Shown here piece after piece: positions 11,799-23,100 of a DNA stretch of 64,000 nt. Each line of letters starts with the position of its first letter. The first letter of the stretch is position 1. The position numbers and the translations under genes were made by a program. Source of the DNA: Bolinopsis microptera (lineage: Eukaryota > Ctenophora > Tentaculata > Lobata > Bolinopsidae); contig NC_087080.1 in assembly GCF_026151205.1 (NCBI RefSeq), positions 6,799,096 to 6,863,095 of the forward strand, in the 5' to 3' direction. The notes beneath the pieces were generated by a model, which saw nothing but the letters and a program-made list of their open reading frames with translations, ran no database searches and was not told the origin of the DNA.

Positions 11799-13030
11799 AC
11801 ACGGCCGCTGTCTGATGCTGGTATACTAAGCTAGTCATTTACTGATCAAGATGTTACTTGATTAATTCATTCATTCGAATTTGAACTAAGATGAGCTATG
11901 ATATAATGTTCATTTTAAACCATTGGATCAACCAACGCACGTTTTGATTGTTATTAATAAATACCAAAATTTACAACTTGTTCTCCTAATTTCATTACAT
12001 CTGAAGAATCATATATGACTATTGACATAACTCTTTGTCCGGTTTGTGTGTTTGTCGCCTGTCTGGACTCTCGTAGTCATGTAATTTTTAATTTTTAATT
12101 TCTAATTTGTTATTTTAATTTTAATTTTAATTTTTCAATTTTCTAAATGTGTGTTCTGCTCCGGGACTCGATTACCGTATCGGCTTTCTTGAGACTGTAA
12201 ATTTGGAAAGCCAACTATGCGGGGCGCCTGCCCACCGGCACTGAAGAGTGATCAAAGAATTAACTAAAATTTCCTAATATAACGATTGAATATAGAGTTG
12301 TTTAACCGGCGCGGCCATGGGTGTGTGGCCTAGCTTTGGCTGCACACCTATGACTGCGCTGTTGCTGGTGGACAGGCGCAGTTTTTGTTGTGCAGTAGTG
12401 TTGCAAGAGAATAAAACCAACTTATTATGTACTAAATGGAATCAAGAATATTATTGACTATATTTGATAACGATGAATTGTAAATTTCGATCAATTTATA
12501 TTTTTCGGTCTCCAATTATTGAACTGCGGAAGCTGGTTGCCTCAACAATGTTGACTATGCATGGTATGACTGAATTGTAAAAACGTGATAATTGAACGAA
12601 AAATAAATGATGAACATGATTCAAAAACTGTAAACCACCAAATGAATTATCGCTTAAATTTAAATAAGTATTTAAACAAAAACCACCATGTGCCGTTAAG
12701 CAGCAGGGCGCGGCTCATCTGGGCCACAGCAAATCGGCGAAAATGGGTTCGAAAAAGCCACTATTGGCACTCGAGTCCTTGATCTTTCCGATGGTTCACT
12801 GGGGCTTTTGAGCTGCCGTCCTTCAGCTTCTGTAAACTGAAATTACTACCAATCCAAGTTGAAGCAATCAGCCGACGCGCGGCTTTTATGGTTATATATG
12901 ATATGTTTAATCTGTAATAAAGATCAAAATTCAAATTTGTTTCTCTAAATTTGTTTCTCTTGGTCACGGTGTTACACCTACATAGCTTTGACATTCTGGG
13001 TAGCACTTGACAAATGATGATATTACTGTG
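11799..13030. other. non-coding, AT-rich region upstream of the zinc-finger array
   Basis: No gene could be supported. There is an ATTTTTAATTTTTA-type low-complexity tract around 12085-12135. A GC-richer block at about 12160-12400 looks repeat-derived but was not matched elsewhere in the window. Confidence 0.4.
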
Positions 13031-13036
13031 ATTTCA

Positions 13037-13083
13037 AACGAAGAAAAAAAAGAAAAAAAGAAAAAAAAAGAAAAAAGAAACAA
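13037..13083 (+). repeat. homopurine GA/A tract at the array edge
   Basis: A purine-only run (GAAGAAAAAAAAGAAAA and similar) immediately precedes the first ~1.75-kb zinc-finger unit. It marks the left boundary of the tandem array. Confidence 0.6.
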
Positions 13084-13281
13084 TAGACGATTTCTGTTAC
13101 CTATGTATTGTACTCTGCCAATTTTATCACTTGATTTGATTTCTTGTATTCATTTTATCTAATATTTTGGCTGTTACCCTCTTTATGATCTTGGTACCTT
13201 TGATATTGCCCCCATTTTATCATAAGTCATTTCCTCGAGTCATTCCTCATACTCCTTTTTTATTGCAAGTATGAAACAAAC

Positions 13282-14658
13282 ATGATTAATGAGGATCAAA
13301 CTAGTGAGAACAATATGGAAATGAAAAATCAGTTGTTAAAACAAGAACAGATCAGTGATGAGGAAAGTGTTTCGTATAATACAAACAGCTTTGAAAACTT
13401 GAAGAGTTTTATCATTCCTATTACATCTGCATCTGACCAAGAACTAGTTAACAACAAGGCTACCATAAAGTATGAACTTGAGTGTAAAACTGGTGTACAA
13501 AATATTCAAGACATAATTATAATGACTGGCGGTGACAAAAATCAATTTGAAAACTTGGAGATAAAGGGGTCTCTTCAAACGATTGCATCAACTCATGATT
13601 TTAAATCCCCTGTAGGTTCTCCAGATGGAGCTGCTCTAACCAGTGCGCCCTCAGGGACTGGAGATTACTTTTACAAATGTAAGAAGTGTGCTTTTAAAAC
13701 CATATCCTCCTATCGTTTGAGAAATCATTACAAGAATGAGCACATTTTAGAACTTTACTCCTGTACTATCTGCCATAAGGTCTATCGTCATTCTCGTGGT
13801 TTAAAGGATCACATGCGAATATACCATTCAGGAAATCACTCTACACTGAAATGCCGTAAATGTAAATTTGAAACAAAAAGTTGGCTGCAAATGAAAAAGC
13901 ACATGAGATTGCAGCACTATAGAAGTGGTAAGCCTGTCAGTGATTGTTCTGAATGTGGGTTCAAAACCAAGTATGAAAGATCGATGATCCGTCACAAGCT
14001 CAGTAAACACAACATTTTACCAGATGATTCAGTAAAAGTGTATTCCTGCAATGTATGCCAAAGGCCTTTTCTTTACAAATACTTTCTTTCAGTACACATG
14101 AGAAAGCACACTGGAGAACGCCTATTTGTATGTGAATACTGTGACAATTCTTTTCAGTATTTGAAGTGTTTAAAAGAACACAAGATTAGAGCTCACTTCA
14201 AACCTAAAACATTTATCTGCTCTCATTGTAGTATGAAGTTCTCAGACAAAGAATCATTGGAAAAGCATTTCCTAAAACACTTCACATATAAATGCTCGAA
14301 ATGCTCATTCAAAGCGACTCGGAAGGTTGACTTTGTAAAACACTGTCAGGACACTGCCTGTGAAGTTGTTAATACCTATTATTCTTGTTCCAGATGCCTC
14401 AAATCATTCGCTCATAATCGTTCCCTTACAAGACACTTGCAAAGAACTTGCAAGGAGGTTGATATTAAAGTTAAATCAGAGATTGTAGATGAAGATCTAT
14501 CTACAGTTGATGTAAAGAAGCTTGTGAATAAGAGGAATAAAAAAGGGGAAGAAATTTGCAAAGAGACAAAGACGATCGTTACTTGTGAGCACTGTAATGA
14601 ACACTTCCCTTCTACCAAAGTTAAAAAACGTCATTTAAATTATTGCAAATTCAAGTAG
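13282..14658 (+). CDS. C2H2 zinc-finger protein, tandem copy 1
   Basis: 458 aa, starting MINEDQTSENN. Residues 1-130 are an acidic, finger-free N-terminus. From residue ~131 there are ten C2H2-type fingers. Fingers 8-10 are degenerate, with C as last ligand (KHCQDTAC, RHLQRTC, RHLNYC). Only the linker after finger 5 is canonical (TGERLF). The likely role is sequence-specific DNA binding in the nucleus; no KRAB, SCAN, BTB or ZAD domain is seen. The start is the ATG shared by all four copies. In copies 2-4 it sits just after a pyrimidine-rich TATCGCAG acceptor; here that site reads TTGCAAG, so the 5' splice arrangement may differ. An AATAAA lies at 14827. The first of four head-to-tail copies. 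Confidence 0.85.
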   Translation: MINEDQTSENNMEMKNQLLKQEQISDEESVSYNTNSFENLKSFIIPITSASDQELVNNKATIKYELECKTGVQNIQDIIIMTGGDKNQFENLEIKGSLQTIASTHDFKSPVGSPDGAALTSAPSGTGDYFYKCKKCAFKTISSYRLRNHYKNEHILELYSCTICHKVYRHSRGLKDHMRIYHSGNHSTLKCRKCKFETKSWLQMKKHMRLQHYRSGKPVSDCSECGFKTKYERSMIRHKLSKHNILPDDSVKVYSCNVCQRPFLYKYFLSVHMRKHTGERLFVCEYCDNSFQYLKCLKEHKIRAHFKPKTFICSHCSMKFSDKESLEKHFLKHFTYKCSKCSFKATRKVDFVKHCQDTACEVVNTYYSCSRCLKSFAHNRSLTRHLQRTCKEVDIKVKSEIVDEDLSTVDVKKLVNKRNKKGEEICKETKTIVTCEHCNEHFPSTKVKKRHLNYCKFK

Positions 14659-15039
14659 CTGTAAACGTTAGTATTTGAATTCTCCAATTCCTACAGTTAA
14701 TTTCTGTTTCATATAACCTTTAGAAGTTGATCAGTTTTATTTCGAAGAACTGTATTGATTATATTGCTACTCAGTAATTTTGTATGCTAACTTCACATCA
14801 TTCCGATTTGCCATCTTAGGCTCCAAAATAAAGTAGCAATCGACCATTTGTGTTACCTATGTATTGTACTCTGCCAATTGTATCACTTGATTTGATTGAA
14901 TGTATTAATTTTATCTGATATTTTGGCTGCTACCTGCTTTATGATCTTGGTGCCTTTGATATTGCCCCCATTTTATCATAAGTCTTTGTTCTCAAGTCAT
15001 TCCTCAAACTCCTTTTTTTATCGCAGGTATGAAACAAAC

Positions 15040-16398
15040 ATGATTAATGAGGATCAAACTAGTGAGAACAATATGGAACTTATAAATCAGTTGTTAAAAC
15101 AGGAACAGATCAGTGATGAGGAAAGTGTTTCATATCATACAAACAGCTTTGAAAACTTGAAGAGTTTTACCATTCCTATTACATCTGCATCTGACCAAGA
15201 ACTAGTTAACAACAAGGCTACCATAAAGTATGAACTTGAGTGTAAAACTGGTGTACAAAATATTCATGACATAATTATAATGACTGGTGGTGACAAAAAT
15301 CAATGTGAAAACTTGGAGATAAAGGGGTCTCTTCAAACAATTGCATCAACTCATGATTTTAAATCCCCTGTAGGTTCTCCTGATGGAGCTGCTCTAACCA
15401 GTGGGCACTCAGGGACTGGAGATTACTTTTACAAATGTAAGAAGTGTGCTTTCAAAACCATAACCTCCTGTCGTTTGAGAAATCATTACAAGAATGAGCA
15501 CATTTTAGAACTTTACTCCTGTACTTTCTGTCATAAGTTCTGTCATCATTCTCCTGGTTTAAAAGAGCACATGCGAATATACCATTCAGGAAATCACTCT
15601 ACATTGAAATGCCGTAGATGTAAATTTGAAACAAAAAGTTGGCTTCCAATGAAAAAGCACATGAGATTGCAGCACTATAGAAGTGGTAAGACTGTTAGTG
15701 ATTGTTCTGAATGTGGGTTCAAAACCAAGTATGAAAGATCGATGATCCGTCACAAGCTCACTCAACACAACATTTTACCAGATGATTCAGTAAAAGTGTA
15801 TTCCTGCAATGTATGCCAAAGGCCTTTTCTTTACAAATACTTTCTTTCAGTACACATGAGAAAGCACACTGGAGAACGCCTATTTGTATGTGAATACTGT
15901 GACAATTCTTTTCAGTATTTGAAGTGTTTAAAAGAACACAAGATTAGAGCTCACTTCAAACCTAAAACATTTATCTGCTCTCATTGTGGTATGAAGTTCT
16001 CAGACAAAGAATCGTTGGAAAAGCATTTCCCAAAACACTTCACATATAAATGCTCGAAATGCTCATTCAAAGCGACTCGGAAGGTTGACTTTGTAAAACA
16101 CTGTCAGGACACTGCCTGTGAAGTTGTTAATACCTATTATTCTTGTTCCAGATGCCTCAAATCATTCGCTCATAATCGTTCCCTTACAAGACACTTGCAA
16201 AGAACTTGCAAGGAGGTACAGGTTAAATCAGAGATTGTAGATGAAGTTGATGTAAAGAAGCTTGTGAATAAGAGGAATAAAAAAGGGGAAGGAATTTGCA
16301 AAGAGACAAATACGATCGTTACTTGTGAGCACTGTAATGAACACTTCCCTTCTACCAAAGTTAAAAAACGTCATTTAAATTATTGCAAATTCAAGTAG
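15040..16398 (+). CDS. C2H2 zinc-finger protein, tandem copy 2
   Basis: 452 aa, same architecture as copy 1. The frame is open upstream to 14896, but a TATCGCAG acceptor lies 13 bases before this ATG and the upstream peptide is unlike a protein N-terminus, so 15040 is preferred. Differences from copy 1 include finger 2 (CHHSPGLKEH against YRHSRGLKDH), finger 4 (HKLTQH) and finger 7 (CGMKF). There is also a short in-frame deletion between fingers 9 and 10 (KEVQVKSEIVDEVDVKK). AATAAA is at 16567. Probably a nuclear DNA-binding protein. Confidence 0.85.
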   Translation: MINEDQTSENNMELINQLLKQEQISDEESVSYHTNSFENLKSFTIPITSASDQELVNNKATIKYELECKTGVQNIHDIIIMTGGDKNQCENLEIKGSLQTIASTHDFKSPVGSPDGAALTSGHSGTGDYFYKCKKCAFKTITSCRLRNHYKNEHILELYSCTFCHKFCHHSPGLKEHMRIYHSGNHSTLKCRRCKFETKSWLPMKKHMRLQHYRSGKTVSDCSECGFKTKYERSMIRHKLTQHNILPDDSVKVYSCNVCQRPFLYKYFLSVHMRKHTGERLFVCEYCDNSFQYLKCLKEHKIRAHFKPKTFICSHCGMKFSDKESLEKHFPKHFTYKCSKCSFKATRKVDFVKHCQDTACEVVNTYYSCSRCLKSFAHNRSLTRHLQRTCKEVQVKSEIVDEVDVKKLVNKRNKKGEGICKETNTIVTCEHCNEHFPSTKVKKRHLNYCKFK

Positions 16399-16782
16399 CT
16401 GTAAACGTTAGTATTTGAATTCTCCAATTCCTACAGTTAATTTCTGTTTCATATAACCTTTAGAAGTTGATCAGTTTTATTTCGAAGAACTGTATTGATT
16501 ATAATGCTACTCAGTAATTTTGTATGCTAACTTCACATCATACCGATTTGCCATCTTAAGCTCCGAAATAAAGTAGCAATCGACCATAATTTGTGTTACC
16601 TATGTATGGTACTCTGCCAATTGTATCACTTGATTTGATTTAATGTATTCATTTTATCTAATATTTTGGCAGCTACCTGCTTTATGATCTTGGTGCCTTT
16701 GATATTGCCCCCATTTTATCATAAGTCTTTGTTCTCAAGTCATTCCTCAAACTCCTTTTTTTATCGCAGGTATGAAATAAAC

Positions 16783-18162
16783 ATGATTAATGAGGATCAA
16801 ACTAGTGAGAACAATATGGAAGTGAAAAATCAGTTGTTAAAACAGGAACAGATCAGTGATGAGGAAAGTGTTTCATATCATACAAACAGCTTTGAAAACT
16901 TGAAGAGTTTTACCATTCCTATTACATCTGCATCTGACCAAGAACTAGTTAACAACAAGGCTACCATAAAGTATGAACTTGAGTGTAAAACTGGTGTACA
17001 AAATATTCATGACATAATTATAATGACTGGTGGTGACAAAAATCAATGTGAAAACTTGGAGATAAAGGGGTCTCTTCAAACGATTGCATCAACTCATGAT
17101 TTTAAATCCCCTGTAGGTTCTCTAGATGGAGCTGCTCTAATCAGTGGGCCCTCAGGGACTGGAGATTACTTTTACAAATGTAAGAAGTGTGCTTTCAAAA
17201 CCATAACCTCCTGTCGTTTGAGAAATCATTACAAGAATGAGCACATTTTAGAACTTTACTCCTGTACTTTCTGCTATAAGGTCTGTCATCATTCTCGTGG
17301 TTTAAAGGATCACATGCAAATATACCATTCAGGAAATCACTCTACATTGAAATGCCGTAGATGTAAATTTGAAACAAAAAGTTGGCTGCAAATGAAAAAG
17401 CACATGAAATTGCAGCACTGTCATAGAAGTGGTAAGCCTGTCAGTGATTGTTCTGAATGTGGGTTCAAAACCAAGTATGAAAAATCGATGATCTACCACA
17501 AGCTCTGTAAACACAACATTTTACCAGATGATTCAGTAAAACTGTATTCCTGCAATGTATGCCAAAAGCCGTTTCTTTACAAATGCATTCTTTCAGTACA
17601 CATGAGAAAGCACACTGGAGAACGCCTATTTGTATGTGAATACTGTGACCATTCTGTTCAACATTTGAGAACTTTAAAAGAACACAAGATTAGAGTTCAC
17701 TTCAAACCTAAAACTTTTATCTGCTCTTATTGTAGAAAGAAGTTCTCAGACAAAGAATCATTGGAAAAGCATTTCTCAAAACACTTCAATTATAAATGCT
17801 CGAAATGCTCATTCAAAGCGACTCGGAAGGTTGACTTTGTAAAACACTGTCAAGACACTGCCTGTGAAGTTGTTAATACCTACTACTCTTGTTCCAGATG
17901 CCTCAAATCATTCACTTGTAATTCTTCCCTGAAAAGACACTTGCAAAGAACTTGCAAGGAGGTTGATATTAAAGTTAAAACAGAGATTGTAGATGAAGAT
18001 CTATCTACAGTTGATGTAAAGAAGCTTGTGAATAAGAGGAATAAAAAAGGGGTAGGAATTTGTAAAGAGACAAAGAAGATCGCTACTTGTGAGCACTGTA
18101 ATGAACACTTCCCTTCTACCAAAGTTAAAAAACGTCATTTAAATTATTGCAAATTCAAGTAA
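16783..18162 (+). CDS. C2H2 zinc-finger protein, tandem copy 3
   Basis: 459 aa, the most diverged copy in its finger helices. Finger 4 ends MIYHKLCKH, finger 5 has FLYKCILSVH, finger 6 reads CDHSVQHLRTLKEH, finger 7 CRKKF and finger 9 FTCNSSLKRH. One residue is inserted after finger 3 (LQHCHRSG). The start is the ATG 13 bases after TATCGCAG; the frame is open upstream but that stretch is judged intronic. AATAAA is at 18333. All zinc ligands are kept. Confidence 0.85.
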   Translation: MINEDQTSENNMEVKNQLLKQEQISDEESVSYHTNSFENLKSFTIPITSASDQELVNNKATIKYELECKTGVQNIHDIIIMTGGDKNQCENLEIKGSLQTIASTHDFKSPVGSLDGAALISGPSGTGDYFYKCKKCAFKTITSCRLRNHYKNEHILELYSCTFCYKVCHHSRGLKDHMQIYHSGNHSTLKCRRCKFETKSWLQMKKHMKLQHCHRSGKPVSDCSECGFKTKYEKSMIYHKLCKHNILPDDSVKLYSCNVCQKPFLYKCILSVHMRKHTGERLFVCEYCDHSVQHLRTLKEHKIRVHFKPKTFICSYCRKKFSDKESLEKHFSKHFNYKCSKCSFKATRKVDFVKHCQDTACEVVNTYYSCSRCLKSFTCNSSLKRHLQRTCKEVDIKVKTEIVDEDLSTVDVKKLVNKRNKKGVGICKETKKIATCEHCNEHFPSTKVKKRHLNYCKFK

Positions 18163-18550
18163 CTTTAAACGTGAGTATTTGAATTCTCCAATTGCTGCAG
18201 TTAATTTCCGTTCCATATAACCATTAGAAGTTGATCAGTTTTATTTCGAAGAACTATATTGATTATATAATGCTACTCAGTAATTTTTTATGCTAAATTC
18301 AGATCATTCCGATTTGCCATCTTAGGCTCTGAAATAAAGTAGCAATAGACAATTTCTGTTACCTATGTATTGTACTCAGCTCTACCAATTGTATTACTTG
18401 ATTTGATTGAATGTATTAATTTTATCTGATATTTTGGCTGCTACCCTCTTTATGATCCTGGTGCCTTTGATATTGCCCCCATTTTATCATAAGTCATTGT
18501 TCTCAAGTCATTCCTCAAACTCCTTTTTTTATCGCAGGTATGAAATAAAC

Positions 18551-19927
18551 ATGATTAATGAGGATCAAACTAGTGAGAACAATATGGAAGTGAAAAATCA
18601 GTTGTTAAAACAGGAACAGATCAGTGATGAGGAAAGTGTTTCATATCATACAAACAGCTTTGGAAACTTGAAGAGTTTTACCATTCCTATTACATCTGCA
18701 TCTGACCAAGAACTAGTTAACAACAAGGCTGCCATAAAATATGAACTTGAGTGTAAAACTGGTGTACAAAATATTCAAGACATAATTATAATGACCGGTG
18801 GTGACAAAAACCGATGTGAAAACTTGGAGATAAAGGGGTCTCTTCAAACAATTGCATCAACTCATGATTTTAAATCCCCTGTAGGTTCTCCAGATGGAGC
18901 TGCTCTAACCAGTGGGCCCTCAGGGACTGGAGATTACTTTTACAAATGTAAGAAGTGTGCTTTCAAAACCATAACCTCCTGTCGTTTGAGAAATCATTAC
19001 AAGAATGAGCACATTTTAGAACTTTACTCCTGTACTATCTGCCATAAGGTCTATCTTCATTCTCGTAGTTTAAAGGAACACATGCGAATATACCATTCAG
19101 GAAATTACTCTTCATTGAAATGCCGTAAATGTAAATTTGAAACAAAAAGTTGGCTGCAAATGAAAAAGCACATGAGATTGCAGCACTATAAAAGTGGTAA
19201 GACTGCCAGTGATTGTTCTGAATGTGGGTTCAAAACCAAGTATGAAAGATCGATGATCCGTCACAAGCTCAGTAAACACAACATTGTACCAGATGATTCA
19301 GTAAAACAGTATTCCTGCAATGTATGTCAAAGGCATTTTCTTTACAAATACTGTCTTTCATTACACACGAGAAAGCACACTGGAGAACGCCTATTTGTAT
19401 GTGAATACTGTGACAGTTCTTTTCAGTATTTGAAGGGTTTAAAAGAACACAAGATTAGAGTTCACTTCAAACCTAAAACATTTATCTGCTCTCATTGTAG
19501 AATGAAGTTCTCAGACAAAGAATCGTTGGAAAAGCATTTACCAAAACACTTCACATATAAATGCTCGAAATGCTCATTCAAAGCGACTCGGAAGGTTGAC
19601 TTTGTAAAACACTGTCAGGACACTGCCTGTGAAGTTGTTAATACCTATTACTCTTGTTCCAGATGCCTCAAAACATTCGCTTATAATCGTTCCCTTACAA
19701 AACACTTGCAAAAAACTTGCAAGGAGGTTGATATTGAAGTTAAATCAGAGATTGTAGATGAAGATATATCTACAGTTGATATAAAGAAGCTTGTGAATAA
19801 GAGGAATAGAAAAGGGGAAAGAACTTGCAAAGATACAAAGACGATCGTTACTTGTGAGCACTGTAATGAACACTTCCCTTCTACCAAAGTTAAAAAACGT
19901 CATTTAAATTATTGCAAATTTAAGTAG
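18551..19927 (+). CDS. C2H2 zinc-finger protein, tandem copy 4
   Basis: 458 aa, the last unit of the array. Helix differences include finger 2 (YLHSRSLKEH), finger 5 (FLYKYCLSLH), finger 6 (FQYLKGLKEH) and finger 9 (FAYNRSLTKH). The start is chosen as in copies 2 and 3. The poly(A) signal of the other units is lost: similarity breaks at GAAATAA near 20101, the right end of the array. The intact frame and zinc ligands argue that it is still functional or very young. Confidence 0.85.
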   Translation: MINEDQTSENNMEVKNQLLKQEQISDEESVSYHTNSFGNLKSFTIPITSASDQELVNNKAAIKYELECKTGVQNIQDIIIMTGGDKNRCENLEIKGSLQTIASTHDFKSPVGSPDGAALTSGPSGTGDYFYKCKKCAFKTITSCRLRNHYKNEHILELYSCTICHKVYLHSRSLKEHMRIYHSGNYSSLKCRKCKFETKSWLQMKKHMRLQHYKSGKTASDCSECGFKTKYERSMIRHKLSKHNIVPDDSVKQYSCNVCQRHFLYKYCLSLHTRKHTGERLFVCEYCDSSFQYLKGLKEHKIRVHFKPKTFICSHCRMKFSDKESLEKHLPKHFTYKCSKCSFKATRKVDFVKHCQDTACEVVNTYYSCSRCLKTFAYNRSLTKHLQKTCKEVDIEVKSEIVDEDISTVDIKKLVNKRNRKGERTCKDTKTIVTCEHCNEHFPSTKVKKRHLNYCKFK

Positions 19928-20185
19928 CTTTAAACGTTGGTATTTGAATTCTCCAATTCTTACATTTAATTTCCGTTCCATATAACCATTAGAAGTTGAT
20001 CAGTTTTATTTCGAAGAACTGTATTGATTATGTAATGCTTCTCAGTAATTTTGTATGCTAAATTCACATCATTCCGATTTGCCATCTTAGGCTCAGAAAT
20101 AATTTCGTGATCGTACCAAGTTTATACTTTTATAGAAGCTCGGAAATTTGCTCATCATCATAATTTGTCAACTCCCTCAGGTAGA

Positions 20186-23100
20186 ATGGTTCTATTAACA
20201 TTGTTAGCCAGAGTCACTGATGGATTACCTTTGAGTGCCTCTATTGATAACAGTAATGAAGTAAGTGGACACATTATTGCAGTACTTATCATTTCACAGC
20301 TCGCAGTGTACAGCAGGGTGTCATAATTATTGGCGCGTAGACAATTTTGCAAAAATTTTAGCTTACCCAAGCTTTTAGAAACGATCATTACTTAACTTCT
20401 GAGGGTCAGTTTCCTATGGAGTCTTGATCTTTCGAGAGATAATCCTTCGTACTACAGTTCTGTCTAAAAACGAAGTCCGAAGGAAGTTAAATTTCGTCGA
20501 TAATCACGACGGAAGGGAAAAATATTGATTTTGTCATAAAATACACATAAAAATTTCAAACACGCCAATAATTCTGACACCCTGCTGTACCTTTTAACTG
20601 CACAGTGCTATTAAGGCCACAGGGGGGGGTCCGAGGTCGAAAAAACGTTTTTTGCCAGTTGGCAGACCACGTACTATCTGACGCTTGCACACCACCCTTA
20701 GCCCCCCAGAGCGCCTAGTTTGTCGTAAAATTGAGGTTAACTATTGCCTTTTTAATCAGTTAACCTCACAAATAACCAGTTCTTAACATTTTGTTGCTCT
20801 CATCACAAGTTAAACTTATCAATGGGTATCAATTGGCCATCCAATGTGAACAGAACTATTATATGTCCTTTATTTGTTGGAAAATTGAGGTTAACATATT
20901 TTCTCAGAATCAGTCTTTTGACTCTCCTGAACATTTTATTTACCACCTCAAAAACCTATCTTCTCCTAGAGCTTTTATCCATTTCACCTCAAATTTGGAA
21001 CTTATGTTCCTGACATAAATTTAAAAGTTTGTTATGTAACGATTGTTGTAATTTTGCTCCTAACTCTTTTTATGAGGTTAACCATTTTAAATTTTGTAAC
21101 CCGCACTCATGGTTAACCTCATATCTCAGCTTTGGAGCAAGATATCATAAATCGTTACATAACAAAAACTCAAAATACCTTGAAGAACATTGTTGCCAAG
21201 TTACAAGGTTCTAAGTCATAAACTGAAAAAGAAGATAGATTTTGAACACAATTTCATTTAAAGTTTTCATTTACAATAGAATTACAGGTAAACCTCAAAA
21301 TTCAACGCGCGATATCTTAAAATAGGAAACTTTGTTTTCGGTAAGGACAAAAGCATTTGAAAATTTAGATCGAGCTCTACAACATATCTCAAAATCTCAA
21401 AATTGACCTCGGACCCCCCCCCCCCCCCCCCCCCCCCCCCCCTGTGGCCTTAAGGGTAATATTGAGAACTGTGTACGCTGTGAAGTAAATTTATCATAAT
21501 TTTCATTTAAGCTTGAACAAGATACACATAAAGAATATTATATAGATCTGAATATTGGTGTGGGGACACGTGACAGAGATTGACCAATCAGTTTCCGGTA
21601 TTGACCAATCAAAATCAAAAATCACAATCAAGTTTTTTAAAAAATTCAAAAAAAAATTACACATGATACTTGGTACACACGATCGTAGAGTGATAACAGT
21701 ACAAATTATAACTTGTTTACTTTCGGGCCTTTGTTCACAGATTGAAGACGGATTTCCAAATCATATTTCACAGCTATTTATAACTACTTTAACATTCCTT
21801 GTTTCTAGCCCACCTTTATTGTAACCAATAGTCTGTACAATTATGCGCGAACTGTGTATGAAACACAGTGTTCCCTACACCACTAGTGCAGTACCCTGTT
21901 TTTCTGTGTTGAGCCATACAATAAAATCAGTAAACATTTTATTTTACCGAAATTGTGGTATTGTATGATTAGAGATAAGTAAACGCTTTTCCAACTATAT
22001 TATTTATAAGCATATTATATGGACTCAACAGTGCCCTAAAAAAGAGAAAAAGTGCCTTAACTTTTTAATTTCTTCAGAAAGAGCAGAACCTCCAAGTTTA
22101 CCAGAACCAAGCAAAACAGCTGTTCAGAAAACTCTCCCCTAATTCCCCCTCTAGATGTACACTGGAAAGTGGACCAATGTTAATACACTATCAGATAGAA
22201 CAAGGTCAGTATTTTTATATTTCATCTTAATAAATGTGTTTTCTTAAAGGGTGATTTAAATGTATATCAGATCAAATTTGTATCTATTTATCAGTAAAAC
22301 CAAGTTCTTTGATTTACCGCATTTACCGCATCTCTTAACTTTCCCCAACGTTACTAAATTGGTAATCCTTTCCCTCAGGAGTGTGTTTTCTAATTATTTG
22401 TCAGAGTAACTTCTCGAAGAAGCTAGCATTTAATTACTTAGCTGAGTTGGCACAGAGTTTCCTGGAACGATATGCTGCTCAGATAGGACAAGCATCCCGA
22501 CCTTACACTTTTATCGAATTTGGTATGTTATCTCTTATCAAGATATCTTATCAGTAATATAAAGTTCATACTAAAAATAGAAGTATAGGTATAATCCTCC
22601 GATTAAATTTTGATTTAGGTTGTAGTCCGCCATCTTAAATTAACTCTAGTGCTTAGTCTAATATTCTAAGTACATATTATTATAATGAGCGCATATTCTA
22701 ATGAACAGTGAAAATTATTAAAAATCTGTACTTCCAATTAATTAAATCATAATTTGAATATAATGCAAATAAACATAATGTATACTAAATACACTTTGCT
22801 TTACTACACCGTTAAATCTCACTGTACACGTTTTCAGAGACCACCATTAGGAAGTTAATGAAATCCTACACGGACAGCAGATCGCCCAAACAGCTCAGTA
22901 AAATAAACAACGAGTTAGCGGATGTACAGAGGATAATGGTACAGAACATCGAGGATGTGATACAGCGCGGTGAAAATCTTAGTGGTAAGTTTGGGTGGGG
23001 GGGCCTAAGTTTATAGGTTGTTTTAAATTAAGCAATTAATATACATAGGCACTCTGTTCCTGATTAAAATATGTTTTGTTTTCAGCAATTATGTTTGAAG

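Larger units (their letters stand above)
13077..20105 (+). repeat. four-unit tandem array of a ~1.75-kb gene unit
   Basis: The shared start ATGs are at 13282, 15040, 16783 and 18551, so unit lengths are 1758, 1743 and 1768 bp. Each unit holds ~200 bp of 5' sequence (TGTTACCTATGTAT), an acceptor, the whole CDS and ~180 bp of 3' flank. The duplication includes the intron end, so it arose at the DNA level and not by retroposition. No 5' exon or promoter was identified inside a unit. Confidence 0.85.

Noticed and set aside
14896-15039. N-terminal extensions of zinc-finger copies 2-4 (hydrophobic peptide before MINEDQ)
   Set aside because: The stretch contains a pyrimidine-rich splice acceptor right before the conserved ATG, and copy 1 lacks the extension. 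It is most likely intron.
20822-21214. Short plus-strand frames in SEC22B intron 1
   Set aside because: They lie entirely inside the TTAA-flanked MITE and follow its repeated GGTTAACC motif.
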